NCBI GenBank assembly: GCA_031286695.1
Contig: JAITTY010000006.1
Coordinates: forward strand, 1,178,001-1,242,000
Reading direction: 5' to 3'
Source: Sphingobacterium sp.
GTDB taxonomy: Bacteria; Bacteroidota; Bacteroidia; Sphingobacteriales; Sphingobacteriaceae
Length of the DNA stretch: 64,000 nucleotides
Part shown: piece after piece, positions 44,826 to 53,695 of the stretch
Layout of the letters: the number at the start of each line of letters is the position of its first letter
Position numbering within the stretch: the stretch's first letter is position 1
Position numbers and translations under genes: made by a program
The notes under the pieces: generated by a model
The model's input: the letters and a program-made list of their open reading frames with translations, nothing else
Database searches by the model: none
Told to the model about the DNA's origin: nothing

Positions 44826-45121
44826 TTGAATCGGTTTTTATATGTTCATGATTTGTATGCAATAAATATACCATAGTCTTTTGTGGGGTCTTTCCTCACG
44901 ATGTTATGGCCGGCTTTCGTTCTTGTAAAGAGGTCGTGGGCAAAGTTTCTCTGTTTAGTGAAAAATATTGTTGGTTTGGCGTTAATATTGTCATAGGACA
45001 AGTAGAGTTATTTTATAGTTTATTAATATTGTTGTGTAATTCAATCCGGTCTTTTATCTCGATGCATTGAAGGACATGATTTTAAACCAATGTTGATATA
45101 CAAAAATATCCTTAACATCAT
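44826..45121. other. Divergent intergenic region
   Basis: About 296 nt between the divergent lipoprotein and SRPBCC genes. No ORF of note, no clear palindrome. It presumably holds both promoters. Confidence 0.5.
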
Positions 45122-45556
45122 ATGAAACACAAGGATCAGCCTGTAAGAAAGTTAGTCTCGGTTATTTTGGTTGAAAAGCAGCTAACCGATGTCTGGACAT
45201 ATTGGAACGATTCCGATGCAATTATGCAATGGAATATCCCATTTGACGATTGGCACTGTCCAGCTGTCCGTATCGATTTTAGGGAAGGCGGGATGTTTAA
45301 TTTTAGAATGGAACAAAAAGATAGTCGGGAAGGGTTTGATTATGTGGGTATATTCGATGAAATTATTGCGATGGAGTATATTGAAAGCACCAGTGGCGGC
45401 AGAAAGTGTATTGTTGAGTTTCAGGCGATTGATAACAATACGATTATTAGGGAAACTTTCGAACCTGATGCGTTTACCCCGGTGGAACTTCAGCAGTCTT
45501 TTACCGATGGAGTCTTGTTAAATTTTAAAAAATTTATGGAAAACAAAACGTATTAG
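45122..45556 (+). CDS. SRPBCC/AHSA1-type protein
   Basis: 144 residues with the Bet v 1-like START-fold features: LVSVILVEKQLTDVWTYWNDS, DAIMQWNIPFDDWHCPAVRID, REGGMFNFRME and a C-terminal helix (ELQQSFTDGVLLNFKKFM). The family binds hydrophobic ligands or activates Hsp90 ATPase; function here unknown. It precedes an alpha/beta hydrolase gene by 41 nt, probably in one operon. Confidence 0.88.
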   Translation: MKHKDQPVRKLVSVILVEKQLTDVWTYWNDSDAIMQWNIPFDDWHCPAVRIDFREGGMFNFRMEQKDSREGFDYVGIFDEIIAMEYIESTSGGRKCIVEFQAIDNNTIIRETFEPDAFTPVELQQSFTDGVLLNFKKFMENKTY

Positions 45557-45597
45557 TGGCGTGTTGCTACAGACAGAAAGACTTTAGATGATAAATT

Positions 45598-46383
45598 ATG
45601 CGCGAGTTAGAATCAAAAAGCGGCTATGCACCGGCTAATGGAATAAAACTTTATTACGAAATATTTGGGACTGGAAGGCCTTTAGTATTGATTCACGGTG
45701 GTGGCTCTTCTGGTTTTTCTGATTTCGAGGAGACCGTAAAAAGGTTTCACGACCGATACCAATTGGTTTTAATTGACCTGCAAAATCATGGAAGATCCGA
45801 GCATAGGACTTCGGCTGAAAGCTTTGAACAAGATGCCAAGGATATTTTGGCCATTCTGGATTTTCTTTCTATTGAAAAGGCCTCATTTTTCGGTTTTAGC
45901 AATGGAGCGACAACCGTTTTGAAATTTGCGACGATGTACGCCAACAAGGTTGAAAAACTAGTCGCGGCATCAGGAAATACTAAAAGAGAAGGACTTTTGG
46001 ATGGTTTTTTTGAAAGCATGGAAGCTTCAACTATTCACGACATTCCACCGTTTCTCAAAGAGAATTTTATGAAGCTAAATCCGAATCCGGAGAAATTTAG
46101 AAATATGTATGAAAAAGACAGCCAACGGATGATAAACTTTGAAGATTTTGACATAGAATCTTTAAAGCGCTTGACCTGCCCAGTATTTCTGATAGGAGGG
46201 GATCAAGATGTTGTAAAAACGATTCATTTAGCCGATATGCAACAGCAGATTCCGCATGCAAGGCTGCTTATTTTACCGGCTAATCATGGAAATTATATGA
46301 TGGCTGACTTTAATGGTAAAGTCAATGCCAAACTGATTGATTTTACAATGGGACAAATACAGCAATTTTTGGAATCTAAATAA
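45598..46383 (+). CDS. Alpha/beta hydrolase
   Basis: 261 residues. Oxyanion loop LVLIHGGGSSG, nucleophile Ser in FGFSNGATTVLKFA, acid in IGGDQDVV and His in LPANHGNYM are all in place, so it should be an active esterase/hydrolase. No signal peptide; cytoplasmic. 41 nt after the SRPBCC gene on the same strand. A short imperfect hairpin (46385-46407) follows. Confidence 0.9.
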   Translation: MRELESKSGYAPANGIKLYYEIFGTGRPLVLIHGGGSSGFSDFEETVKRFHDRYQLVLIDLQNHGRSEHRTSAESFEQDAKDILAILDFLSIEKASFFGFSNGATTVLKFATMYANKVEKLVAASGNTKREGLLDGFFESMEASTIHDIPPFLKENFMKLNPNPEKFRNMYEKDSQRMINFEDFDIESLKRLTCPVFLIGGDQDVVKTIHLADMQQQIPHARLLILPANHGNYMMADFNGKVNAKLIDFTMGQIQQFLESK

Positions 46384-46417
46384 TGCTTTCCAATTGAATG
46401 GAAAAGCGCTAAAAAGC

Positions 46418-46618
46418 TTATCGGTAATTGCGCATATTACGTTCCATTTTACGTATACGCTGTTCATTTTTTCCATCAACACGGGATGCGACGGCCCATA
46501 TGGCTGCAGGTATCCAGCCTAGTATAGTCATCTGAAGAATCAAACAAAGAAGGCCACTAAAAATCTTACCGCGTAAAAAAAATGATAGCCAAGGAAGTAG
46601 GACCGCTATTAATATCAT
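46418..46618 (-). CDS. YqaE/Pmp3-like small membrane protein
   Basis: 66 residues. Two hydrophobic segments, LIAVLLPWLSFFLRGKIFSG and ILQMTILGWIPAAIWAVAS, follow the Pmp3/YqaE pattern (LPP-x-FLRG and G-x-IP-x3-A) with a basic tail (RIRKMERNMRNY). Such proteins modulate membrane potential or stress tolerance in yeast and plants; the role in bacteria is unclear. Monocistronic. Confidence 0.72.
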   Translation of the reverse strand: MILIAVLLPWLSFFLRGKIFSGLLCLILQMTILGWIPAAIWAVASRVDGKNEQRIRKMERNMRNYR

Positions 46619-46892
46619 AAGTAATCGGTTTATTATAATAATGGACTAAAATACAAAATTAAAAGCATTCGCTGATAAAAACTATACATAATATCAACTA
46701 GATAAAAATAAACTATTTATTGTAACGTTCTGGTATTTAATGTTTAATGGATTGTTGGTTGTTAGGAGAAGTAAATGTTAAGAAAACTTAAAATATGGAA
46801 TTAGACAGGTAAATTTTGAAATTTTAAGTAGGAGTGGCATCAATGTTGATGTTTCCCTGTCGAATATTTTAGATGCAGTTTACATAGAATAA

Positions 46893-47114
46893 ATGACGGA
46901 AAACATGGGAAACAATAATAATATTATTGAGAATTTAAATAGCAAATATCGTGAATATCTCGATGATGAAGGGAAATGGCTCAATGAAGGATTTAAGAAT
47001 ATTTTCATCGATGGGGAACCAAGCAGAGAAAACCTGAAAACATCAGTTTATCTCATGTTGCCTCAAGAGATCAGAGAATATGTCGATCAATTGCTAGGTA
47101 AAATAATTGATTAG
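46893..47114 (+). CDS. Small hypothetical protein
   Basis: 73 residues, acidic, probably helical, with ENLNSKYREYLDDEGKWLNEG and VYLMLPQEIREYVDQLLGKI. No family recognised. Flanked by ~280 nt gene-free upstream and a convergent gene downstream. Two ATGs (codons 1 and 5) are possible starts. Confidence 0.5.
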   Translation: MTENMGNNNNIIENLNSKYREYLDDEGKWLNEGFKNIFIDGEPSRENLKTSVYLMLPQEIREYVDQLLGKIID

Positions 47115-47226
47115 AAGATATAGGAATAAATAGTACAAATTGAAGGTTTACTGAGATCAATTCTTTCTGGTTTTAGTAAACTTTCTTCTTTAAAAATAGG
47201 AGAGGAAAGCATATGGTAAAAATTTA

Positions 47227-47772
47227 TTAAATACCAAACTCCTTCACGGTTTGACAGATTTGCTCCTTTTCTTTTCGACTCAACACATTCAACATTGTGA
47301 GTATTTCTTTACCCTGAAAAGTTTCAAGCTCAAGTCTTGGACCATACCAATTACTTTCAATAATGCGGATATTGACAATCTGAATATATGGTACGAAGAC
47401 CAGTGGATCTAAATCTGCCAAAGCCCACATACTCCCTGATTTTTTTTCAATCCGTTTAAAATACAATCCTTTTTTATCTGTTCTAGCCCGGATGATCTTT
47501 TTGCTGCTTCTTAGAAGAAGGAAGCCTCCGATAATAAAAGCTAAGTGGAGCAGTAACATAAATAAAGAGATTAAAAAGCGAAATACATCCTTAAAGTCAA
47601 GTATCATGGCGCTGAAATTTTGTTTAAATGAATCATTTGGATCATAGCCAATGAAAAATGTAGAGCCTCCCACTATAATCAGAACTATACCAATAATAAT
47701 GGATCGCCAGTTTGGTAAATAATAATTGATACAGATTTGACTGCCTTTGGCTACAGATTTTCTCCTTTTCAT
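47227..47772 (-). CDS. Two-helix membrane protein with PH-like domain, unknown
   Basis: About 181 residues starting at MKRRKSVAKG (a start eight codons earlier possible). Helices at about 25-45 (IIIGIVLIIVGGSTFFIG) and 65-90 (FLISLFMLLLHLAFIIGGFLLL), then a C-terminal cytoplasmic domain (LYFKRIEKKSG, VFVPYIQIVNIRIIES, RLELETFQGKEILTML) that resembles bacterial PH domains. Function unknown. Confidence 0.68.
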   Translation of the reverse strand: MKRRKSVAKGSQICINYYLPNWRSIIIGIVLIIVGGSTFFIGYDPNDSFKQNFSAMILDFKDVFRFLISLFMLLLHLAFIIGGFLLLRSSKKIIRARTDKKGLYFKRIEKKSGSMWALADLDPLVFVPYIQIVNIRIIESNWYGPRLELETFQGKEILTMLNVLSRKEKEQICQTVKEFGI

Positions 47773-48019
47773 TCCTAAAGATAGCGCAAGATACAATTGA
47801 TACTAGACCAGACTTACAATTCGTATTAAAGGATTTATAATTCGAGAACGATTGTTTTAACGAGATGAATGTTGTTTTCGAATTTTATGCGTCTGCTATA
47901 TGGAAACGCATAGAAACCTCTATTGCAAGAGACTGGACTACGCCGCATCTTTAATCTGGATGAGACCGATGAGAAGAAGTTGGGATACATTTGCGATATA
48001 AATCAAAATATTTAATGAG

Positions 48020-48466
48020 ATGAATTACAACATTAGAAAAGCAAGTCTTGAGGACCTGGATCAAACAGCTGCGCTATTCAATCTTTATCGAATTTTTTAC
48101 AGACAGGAATCGGATCTCGAAAAGGCAAAGGAATTTTTGAGGGAACGGTTTCTATATGGCGAATCAGAAATTTTTTTAGCTACTCTGGGGGAACAGGCTG
48201 TTGGCTTTGTTCAGCTTTATAAATTATTTCATTACACTAAATTGCAGCGGCAATGGTTATTGAGTGATCTTTTTGTTCACACCGATCACCGAAGCAGAGG
48301 GCTATCGGTCCGACTTATCGATCGCAGCAAACTATGGTGCGAAGAGACCGAGGCCTGTGGTTTGATGCTTGAAACGGAGAAAACAAATGTTATAGGTAAT
48401 GCTCTTTATCCAAGATGTGGATTTGAATACGATGGCATACATAATTATTACCATTGGTGGAGATAA
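48020..48466 (+). CDS. GNAT family N-acetyltransferase
   Basis: 148 residues. N-terminal NIRKASLEDLDQTAALFNLYR; acetyl-CoA motif A as LLSDLFVHTDHRSRGLSVRLIDR (positions ~88-110); C-terminal NALYPRCGFEYDGIHNYYHW. The glycine pattern R-x-RG-x-S is a slightly relaxed version of the Q/R-x2-G-x-G/A motif. Substrate unknown. Confidence 0.88.
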   Translation: MNYNIRKASLEDLDQTAALFNLYRIFYRQESDLEKAKEFLRERFLYGESEIFLATLGEQAVGFVQLYKLFHYTKLQRQWLLSDLFVHTDHRSRGLSVRLIDRSKLWCEETEACGLMLETEKTNVIGNALYPRCGFEYDGIHNYYHWWR

Positions 48467-48470
48467 CTTT

Positions 48471-48511
48471 AAATGGATCGCAAGGGTATTTCTGTTCCTT
48501 GCGATCCATTT
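48471..48511. terminator. Strong bidirectional terminator
   Basis: AAATGGATCGCAAGG pairs perfectly over 15 bp with CCTTGCGATCCATTT (11-nt loop) between the convergent GNAT and DUF1569 genes. Confidence 0.85.
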
Positions 48512-48531
48512 TGATAGCTTAGATTGACAAA

Positions 48532-48984
48532 CTAGACAGCAAATTGCGTCAAATGATGATCGAGGTGTTTATAAAACATGTTGTTCCATTCCCAGCTTTT
48601 GAGCCTTCCAAATGAATGGGACTCCTTTCCATCAAAATAGTTTTCGCCCAATTCCAGTGTTTTTTGAATATAAGCTATCAATCTGCCTTGTTCGAGTTCA
48701 AAATCCCGTCTTGATGTTACCAGAAACTCGGTAGCAGTAGGATTATTTCTCTTATAAGGTTTTTCGCTCACAACCAGATTTTTTACAAACCATTTTAGCA
48801 GCAGTTTCTTTAATCCAGTTGGTTTAGGATGCTTATCATCATAGATTAATTCATAGGTCACATTGCAGTGAGCCAGCATTTGATCGACAGTCATTATACC
48901 CCATTGGGCTCTGCTGTCTGGATTAAGATTTTGAATCCGTGTTATCACTTCATCACTCACTGTTTTGTCGAAAATGTTTTTCAT
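48532..48984 (-). CDS. DUF1569 (DinB-like) protein
   Basis: 150 residues with DUF1569 features: AQWGIMTVDQMLAHCNVTYEL, GLKKLLLKWFVKNLVVSEKPY and the C-terminal metal-like histidines in MFYKHLDHHLTQF. Members are DinB-superfamily four-helix bundles of unknown activity. The transglutaminase-like gene lies 48 nt upstream on the same strand. Confidence 0.9.
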   Translation of the reverse strand: MKNIFDKTVSDEVITRIQNLNPDSRAQWGIMTVDQMLAHCNVTYELIYDDKHPKPTGLKKLLLKWFVKNLVVSEKPYKRNNPTATEFLVTSRRDFELEQGRLIAYIQKTLELGENYFDGKESHSFGRLKSWEWNNMFYKHLDHHLTQFAV

Positions 48985-49032
48985 TATTTAGCTGTTAATT
49001 GGTTTTTTAATTTTTGGGGTCTAGATTGTCGA

Positions 49033-50232
49033 CTAGTTGTAATATAATATCACATTTGTGGGCTCATCTTTTACACTTACTTGTTTTTCAGTGGGTCCGT
49101 TTTTATTGCTGTATCTCAATGTATAAGACTGATTTTTTTTTACAATAAATGTTAAATGATCATTCGCATCCTGGAGTTTTGTTGCCGTAGAACCACCGCC
49201 GATTTGATCATTTCCCTGGAAGATATCTACATTACATTTTGTTCTGCCTTCAGGTTGGCATTGATCCTTACTGAGATACATGGTAATGTTTAAACGAGTG
49301 TATGATTTATCATTTAATTGTTGGTTATATTGCTGATTGAATAGATCTATGTAGCGTTGTGAGACATTATCTGCGTAAACCTCTGTTTCACTCCATGCAG
49401 GGAATGAAGTAGCAGCTGGTTTATAAGAAGCTGCATAAATAGCGTGTTCCCGGCTATTTGGATCTGCTTTCCCCGCATCTGCCAAAAACCAGCTGTAGTT
49501 TAGGTCTTTGTCTGGATAATATTCTGTAAAATACCATTTTCCATTGATCCATACTTCCACCCAACTGTGGTTACCACGATTGTCATGCCAATTTGGTGTA
49601 CCAGCGATCCTTGCCGGAATACCTACTGATCGCAATGCGTCAATGAGTAAAATGGACAATCCAGTACAAGAGGCCATCCCTTGACTCATTGATTCAGCTG
49701 GATTTTGATCCGCTTTTTTTCGCTGGGTATTGTAATCAACTTTGACCTCATCTCTGATATTCTTATTGATGGCTGCTATAGCATCTTTTATTGTTTTACT
49801 GTTCGTTACATATTTCGAAAAACGATCGTAGAAATCACCGCGCCAGTCATCGACATCCTCAGAAAACACGCGATAGGGCAATACTTCATTTAGAAAAATG
49901 GAATCAGGAATTTCCTTTGCCCAGGAAAAGGTTGATCTTGCTTGGTAAGCCTTTTTGATGTTACGGATAAGAAGGTCACTTTTAATCGTTGTTAAATCGT
50001 TCTTAGGCATATACGCAATGAGAAAAGCTGTACCTTCACGCATTTCTTTAGGTATTTCCCGTAGTACTTTTTCCAATTCGCTACGATTTGTACCAGCTAC
50101 ATTTAGTGCGTTTTTGACTAACATTTGATACTGGTCTGGTAAAGAGGAAAGCTTGAAATCTTGCGCAAATGCTTTGAGGAAAATGGCTGTAAATAAACAG
50201 CAGGCAACTAAAGAGGATGCTTTTTTGAACAT
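49033..50232 (-). CDS. Exported transglutaminase-like protein
   Basis: 399 residues. Signal peptide (MFKKASSLVACCLFTAIFLKAFAQ). The transglutaminase-core Cys (C189, in ASCTGLSILL) and His (H222, in GNHSWVEVWINGKWYF) are present; the usual acidic third residue is replaced by a TEYYPD segment, so the triad is not fully canonical. The extra C-terminal ~100 residues resemble a carboxypeptidase/Ig-like domain. Probably a periplasmic cysteine peptidase or cross-linker. Role unknown. Confidence 0.85.
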   Translation of the reverse strand: MFKKASSLVACCLFTAIFLKAFAQDFKLSSLPDQYQMLVKNALNVAGTNRSELEKVLREIPKEMREGTAFLIAYMPKNDLTTIKSDLLIRNIKKAYQARSTFSWAKEIPDSIFLNEVLPYRVFSEDVDDWRGDFYDRFSKYVTNSKTIKDAIAAINKNIRDEVKVDYNTQRKKADQNPAESMSQGMASCTGLSILLIDALRSVGIPARIAGTPNWHDNRGNHSWVEVWINGKWYFTEYYPDKDLNYSWFLADAGKADPNSREHAIYAASYKPAATSFPAWSETEVYADNVSQRYIDLFNQQYNQQLNDKSYTRLNITMYLSKDQCQPEGRTKCNVDIFQGNDQIGGGSTATKLQDANDHLTFIVKKNQSYTLRYSNKNGPTEKQVSVKDEPTNVILYYN

Positions 50233-50414
50233 AATATAAGCTTGCTTATTCTGTATTTATATAAATTATTAGATTTTGTTTCAAACTTAGATAAATTGAT
50301 TTTTATATGCAAAATTAGGCTCCAACACAATTTCATTTGCAAATGAATACAAATTTATTTTAGTTTGAAGATCTTTACGCCGAAGTAAGGATCGTAACCC
50401 CAAAAATAGTTTAC

Positions 50415-51212
50415 ATGGCAATTCCGATGAGACCATTTCATTTTCTAGATCAAAGGGCATTTTGTCTGATCCTTTTATCTATTCTTCTGTATTCTTGTCA
50501 ATCGGAAAGTCCGAGTAGTGTTATACTTGAAAAAATGGATAAAACATTTAATGTGTCCAAGTTTTATGAGCCCAAAATACAAAGAAGCGAGAAATTGTTG
50601 CATGCTGACGTAAAAAAAATGGATAAAAAGGAGTTGAAGGAAGCCTTTGGAACGGCTATGTTTAAAAAGGATACGCTTGCCATTTTTAATTCAGAGGGTA
50701 GCTTACCAACTCCATTTTACATCGAGTCTACCGCAGTTTGGGGAACTAGAAAACTAAAACCGCTCAAAGATTTCGGTTATCGTTACTCAACTGTTTCCTA
50801 CAACGAAGAAAAGGATACCCTAGCGATGTTAAACGGGGTAACCTTTCCGGCCTTGACTATGGGGGAAAGTAAAAATGGCGAATTTGCTTATCTCTATGCC
50901 ATGAAGACCTCAAAAAATAAAGATGATTTCCAAGATCTTCATAGCTACCTAAATAAGAACTATAAAGGGTTGGTGTTCTCAGAAGATGTAGGAAGTAGTA
51001 TAGAAGGTTGGGAAAACAAAGATTTCTATTATTTTTTGATTAAAAAAAATAGAAGGGAAGAGCAGATATTTTCGTTCGGGGAAGAGGAGAACGATAATCA
51101 GAAGACTACCGACATCATTGAGATCCGTTTAGAAATTTATAACAAAATATATATCGAAAATATGCGAAAAGAGCAGGTCTATTTACCGGATTATATTCCT
51201 CTTCTCCACTAA
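50415..51212 (+). CDS. Lipoprotein, unknown
   Basis: 265 residues; lipobox LYSC after a hydrophobic leader (FCLILLSILLYSC); start at MAIPMR or at the second ATG. The mature part is mixed, with EKMDKTFNVSKFYEPKIQ, YLYAMKTSKNKDDFQDLHSY and IEIRLEIYNKIYIENM. No family recognised. Divergent from the transglutaminase-like gene. Confidence 0.75.
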   Translation: MAIPMRPFHFLDQRAFCLILLSILLYSCQSESPSSVILEKMDKTFNVSKFYEPKIQRSEKLLHADVKKMDKKELKEAFGTAMFKKDTLAIFNSEGSLPTPFYIESTAVWGTRKLKPLKDFGYRYSTVSYNEEKDTLAMLNGVTFPALTMGESKNGEFAYLYAMKTSKNKDDFQDLHSYLNKNYKGLVFSEDVGSSIEGWENKDFYYFLIKKNRREEQIFSFGEEENDNQKTTDIIEIRLEIYNKIYIENMRKEQVYLPDYIPLLH

Positions 51213-51318
51213 TTGATCCAGAAAACGGAGCGACCGTCAAACTTGTTACAAATCTACATGGACGAATTTGTTTATATTTACTTCCTTGTAAAAAAATCAA
51301 TCAAATCGTCTAATTTTT

Positions 51319-52458
51319 ATGTCCGATACTCAAATACCAACTTCTGCTTACGCAGATACCAAACCACATTATGCTGTACTTGACGGGTTACGTGGCGTAG
51401 CTGCTATTACTGTCGTTTGCTTTCACATTTTTGAAGCCTTTGCAACGAGCCATTTGGACCAGCGTATTAATCATGGGTATTTGGCGGTTGACTTCTTCTT
51501 TATGCTTTCAGGTTTTGTTGTGGGGTATGCTTATGATGATCGTTGGAAGACAATGACAACAAAAGAGTTTATCAAACGTAGAATAATACGTTTACATCCG
51601 ATGGTCGTTATGGGTGCTATTATAGGAGCGATCATGTTCTATTCTCAGGGCTGTTCTGTTTGGGATGTGACTAAGGTAACATTTTCGTCCTTGGCAATTG
51701 CAACGTTATTGAATGCCTTATTAATTCCTGCACTTCCGGGGCATGAAGTGAGAGGGCTTGGAGAGATGTTTCCGTTAAATGGACCTAGTTGGTCTTTGTT
51801 TTTTGAATATATCGGCAATATCCTATATGCATTGATTATTCGTAGATTCTCGACTAAAGTATTGGCTGGACTCGTTATTTTATTCGGAGTAGGATTGGCC
51901 GTATTTGCTATATTAGGACCTTTGGGAGATATCTGTGCTGGATTTTCGTTCACAGGAACTGAATTTACAGCAGGCTCTCTTCGTCTTTTATTTTCATTCA
52001 CAGCCGGTTTATTTCTATCGCGAATATTTAAATCTTTGCAAATCAAGGGTGCATTTTGGATTTGTAGTTTGATTCTCGTTCCACTTTTGGCAATGCCCCG
52101 CATTGGCGGTGCCGAACATCTTTGGATGAACGGTATATATGATACCTTGTGCTGTGTGCTGGTGTTCCCGTTACTTGTCGTTTTAGGGGCTTCGGGAAAG
52201 GGGAGCAGTGGCTTTACAAATTGGCTTTGTAAATTTTTAGGCGACCTATCTTATCCTTTGTACATGGTACATTATCCATTTATTTATTTGTATTATGCCT
52301 GGGTCAAGAATGGAAACCTGAGTTTCGAAGAGTCTTTACCTGGAGCCGCAGCTGTTGTGATCGGCAGTATTGTTCTTGCATATTGCTGTTTGAAGTTATA
52401 TGATATGCCCGTACGAAAATATCTGTCGAAACGATTTCTAAGATCAAAAGGAAAGTAA
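51319..52458 (+). CDS. Acyltransferase 3 family (OafA/YrhL-like) membrane protein
   Basis: 379 residues with about ten membrane helices. N-terminal signature LDGLRGVAAITVVCFHIFEAF; catalytic His in that segment; R-x10-H motif in FIKRRIIRLHPMVVMGA. It probably O-acylates an exopolysaccharide, lipid or lipopolysaccharide sugar at the inner membrane. C-terminal SYPLYMVHYPFIYLYY is typical. Single gene ending at a very long hairpin (52472-52528). Confidence 0.93.
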   Translation: MSDTQIPTSAYADTKPHYAVLDGLRGVAAITVVCFHIFEAFATSHLDQRINHGYLAVDFFFMLSGFVVGYAYDDRWKTMTTKEFIKRRIIRLHPMVVMGAIIGAIMFYSQGCSVWDVTKVTFSSLAIATLLNALLIPALPGHEVRGLGEMFPLNGPSWSLFFEYIGNILYALIIRRFSTKVLAGLVILFGVGLAVFAILGPLGDICAGFSFTGTEFTAGSLRLLFSFTAGLFLSRIFKSLQIKGAFWICSLILVPLLAMPRIGGAEHLWMNGIYDTLCCVLVFPLLVVLGASGKGSSGFTNWLCKFLGDLSYPLYMVHYPFIYLYYAWVKNGNLSFEESLPGAAAVVIGSIVLAYCCLKLYDMPVRKYLSKRFLRSKGK

Positions 52459-52471
52459 AGGTACTATTTCC

Positions 52472-52528
52472 AAATACCATCCCATACAAAAATACCATGA
52501 AATGGTGTTTTTGTATGGGATGGTATTT
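52472..52528. terminator. 27-bp near-perfect terminator hairpin
   Basis: Arms 52472-52498 and 52502-52528 pair over 27 bp (one T-G) around a 3-nt GAA loop, 13 nt after the acyltransferase stop and before a convergent gene. Longer than other hairpins here; bidirectional. Confidence 0.85.
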
Positions 52529-52582
52529 GTTCCGCAAGCCATAGAATAGCTTAATAGGATGTCAAACAGATGTCGCTCGTAA

Positions 52583-52870
52583 TCAGTCCTTTTCGAAGTA
52601 TACGTGTTGTACTGCCAGTCTGATTGCTCTCCGGGAAATAAGTTGCGCTTGATATGATATGTGCCATAATAATCTTCTTTTTTTCAGGATCTTTGAAGCG
52701 GTAACCCACTGGATAAACAGCGATAACAGGCTAAGGCAAATGGCACCAGCAATCATTAAAACAATAGCCTTTCCGAGGAAGCGACTTCCAGTGAGAACGC
52801 CGTATAATATCAAAATCACCAGAATGGGGACAAAGATATATACAAAGACTAAGTTAGTTCCAAATCCCAT
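52583..52870 (-). CDS. Small membrane protein, unknown
   Basis: 95 residues with two hydrophobic helices (LVFVYIFVPILVILILYGVL and AIVLMIAGAICLSLLSLFIQWV), followed by a basic tail (KKRRLLWHISYQ). It lies 13 nt downstream of the DapB-like gene on the same strand, so the two are likely co-transcribed. No family recognised. Confidence 0.7.
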   Translation of the reverse strand: MGFGTNLVFVYIFVPILVILILYGVLTGSRFLGKAIVLMIAGAICLSLLSLFIQWVTASKILKKRRLLWHISYQAQLISRRAIRLAVQHVYFEKD

Positions 52871-52883
52871 TTATTCTCCATCA

Positions 52884-53567
52884 TTATAACAAACCCATAT
52901 CTACTAAATCCAGTACAGTATGCCTTTTATTGGCCAATTTGTTCTTTATACATGCTTCAATTATTTTTTTGACGCCACTTGAATAAGAATCATGCCCGAG
53001 GACTTTGGTTTCAATTTTAATCTCATCATTTTGATCTTTGATTACAATCTGATGATAGGCGTGCTTTTCTAAGTGGGCAACAGGGATATTGATCCTATAG
53101 GCTTGCGTTTTTGCATCACGGATAGAGATTACCCGCTCGTGAGGTACATGTAAGGAATTGGCAATATGATAGGCTGTACCTGGCTCAGTCGTTTTGGAGG
53201 ATTGATGAGACTCCATAATGGATATTTCATAGTCCTTGAAATTATGGCCAAATTGCTGGAGCATAAAAAGTGTTTTTAACAACAGTATGGACGTGTTCGG
53301 ACAAATAATGAGCGGAAAGGTTGTCTCGAGCTTTTCCGTCTCCAACCCCGTCGACAGTTCGATTAACACTGAGCCCGTGCGAGCACAAAACTCAAGACAA
53401 TCTTTCAGTTCACGACCCGAGCCAGCATGTATAACGATAGATGGAGACGTCGTTGTACCGGATGATTGCCACGGAAGAAGTTCGACTGTGGGAATGGAGA
53501 AATCAGCTTTCAGTATAGCGTTTGCCAGTTTTCCTGATCCAACTACAAATGCTTTTTTTGTATTCAT
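52884..53567 (-). CDS. DapB-like (dihydrodipicolinate reductase family) oxidoreductase
   Basis: 227 residues, a little shorter than DapB (~240-270). N-terminal Rossmann KKAFVVGSGKLANAILKADF; ESHQSSKTTEPGTAYHIA corresponds to the DapB catalytic/substrate segment (E-x-H-H-x2-K-x-D-x-PSGTA), but HH is HQ and the Asp is Thr. So it may catalyse a related reduction rather than lysine biosynthesis. Small membrane protein 13 nt downstream. Not linked to other lysine genes. Confidence 0.75.
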   Translation of the reverse strand: MNTKKAFVVGSGKLANAILKADFSIPTVELLPWQSSGTTTSPSIVIHAGSGRELKDCLEFCARTGSVLIELSTGLETEKLETTFPLIICPNTSILLLKTLFMLQQFGHNFKDYEISIMESHQSSKTTEPGTAYHIANSLHVPHERVISIRDAKTQAYRINIPVAHLEKHAYHQIVIKDQNDEIKIETKVLGHDSYSSGVKKIIEACIKNKLANKRHTVLDLVDMGLL

Positions 53568-53695
53568 ATAGTTTATTTTATCAATTATCCGATATCCTTT
53601 TGACTATAAATGGATACCAGATGAATTTTTAACGAAGTAAAGGTTGTGCTTGAGTCGAGTAAGTTACAAAAATAGACGGTAAAATTTAATCTTTG

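Noticed and set aside
51645..52103. 152-codon minus-strand frame inside the acyltransferase gene
   Set aside because: Shadow of the membrane-protein gene; no start context and no family resemblance.
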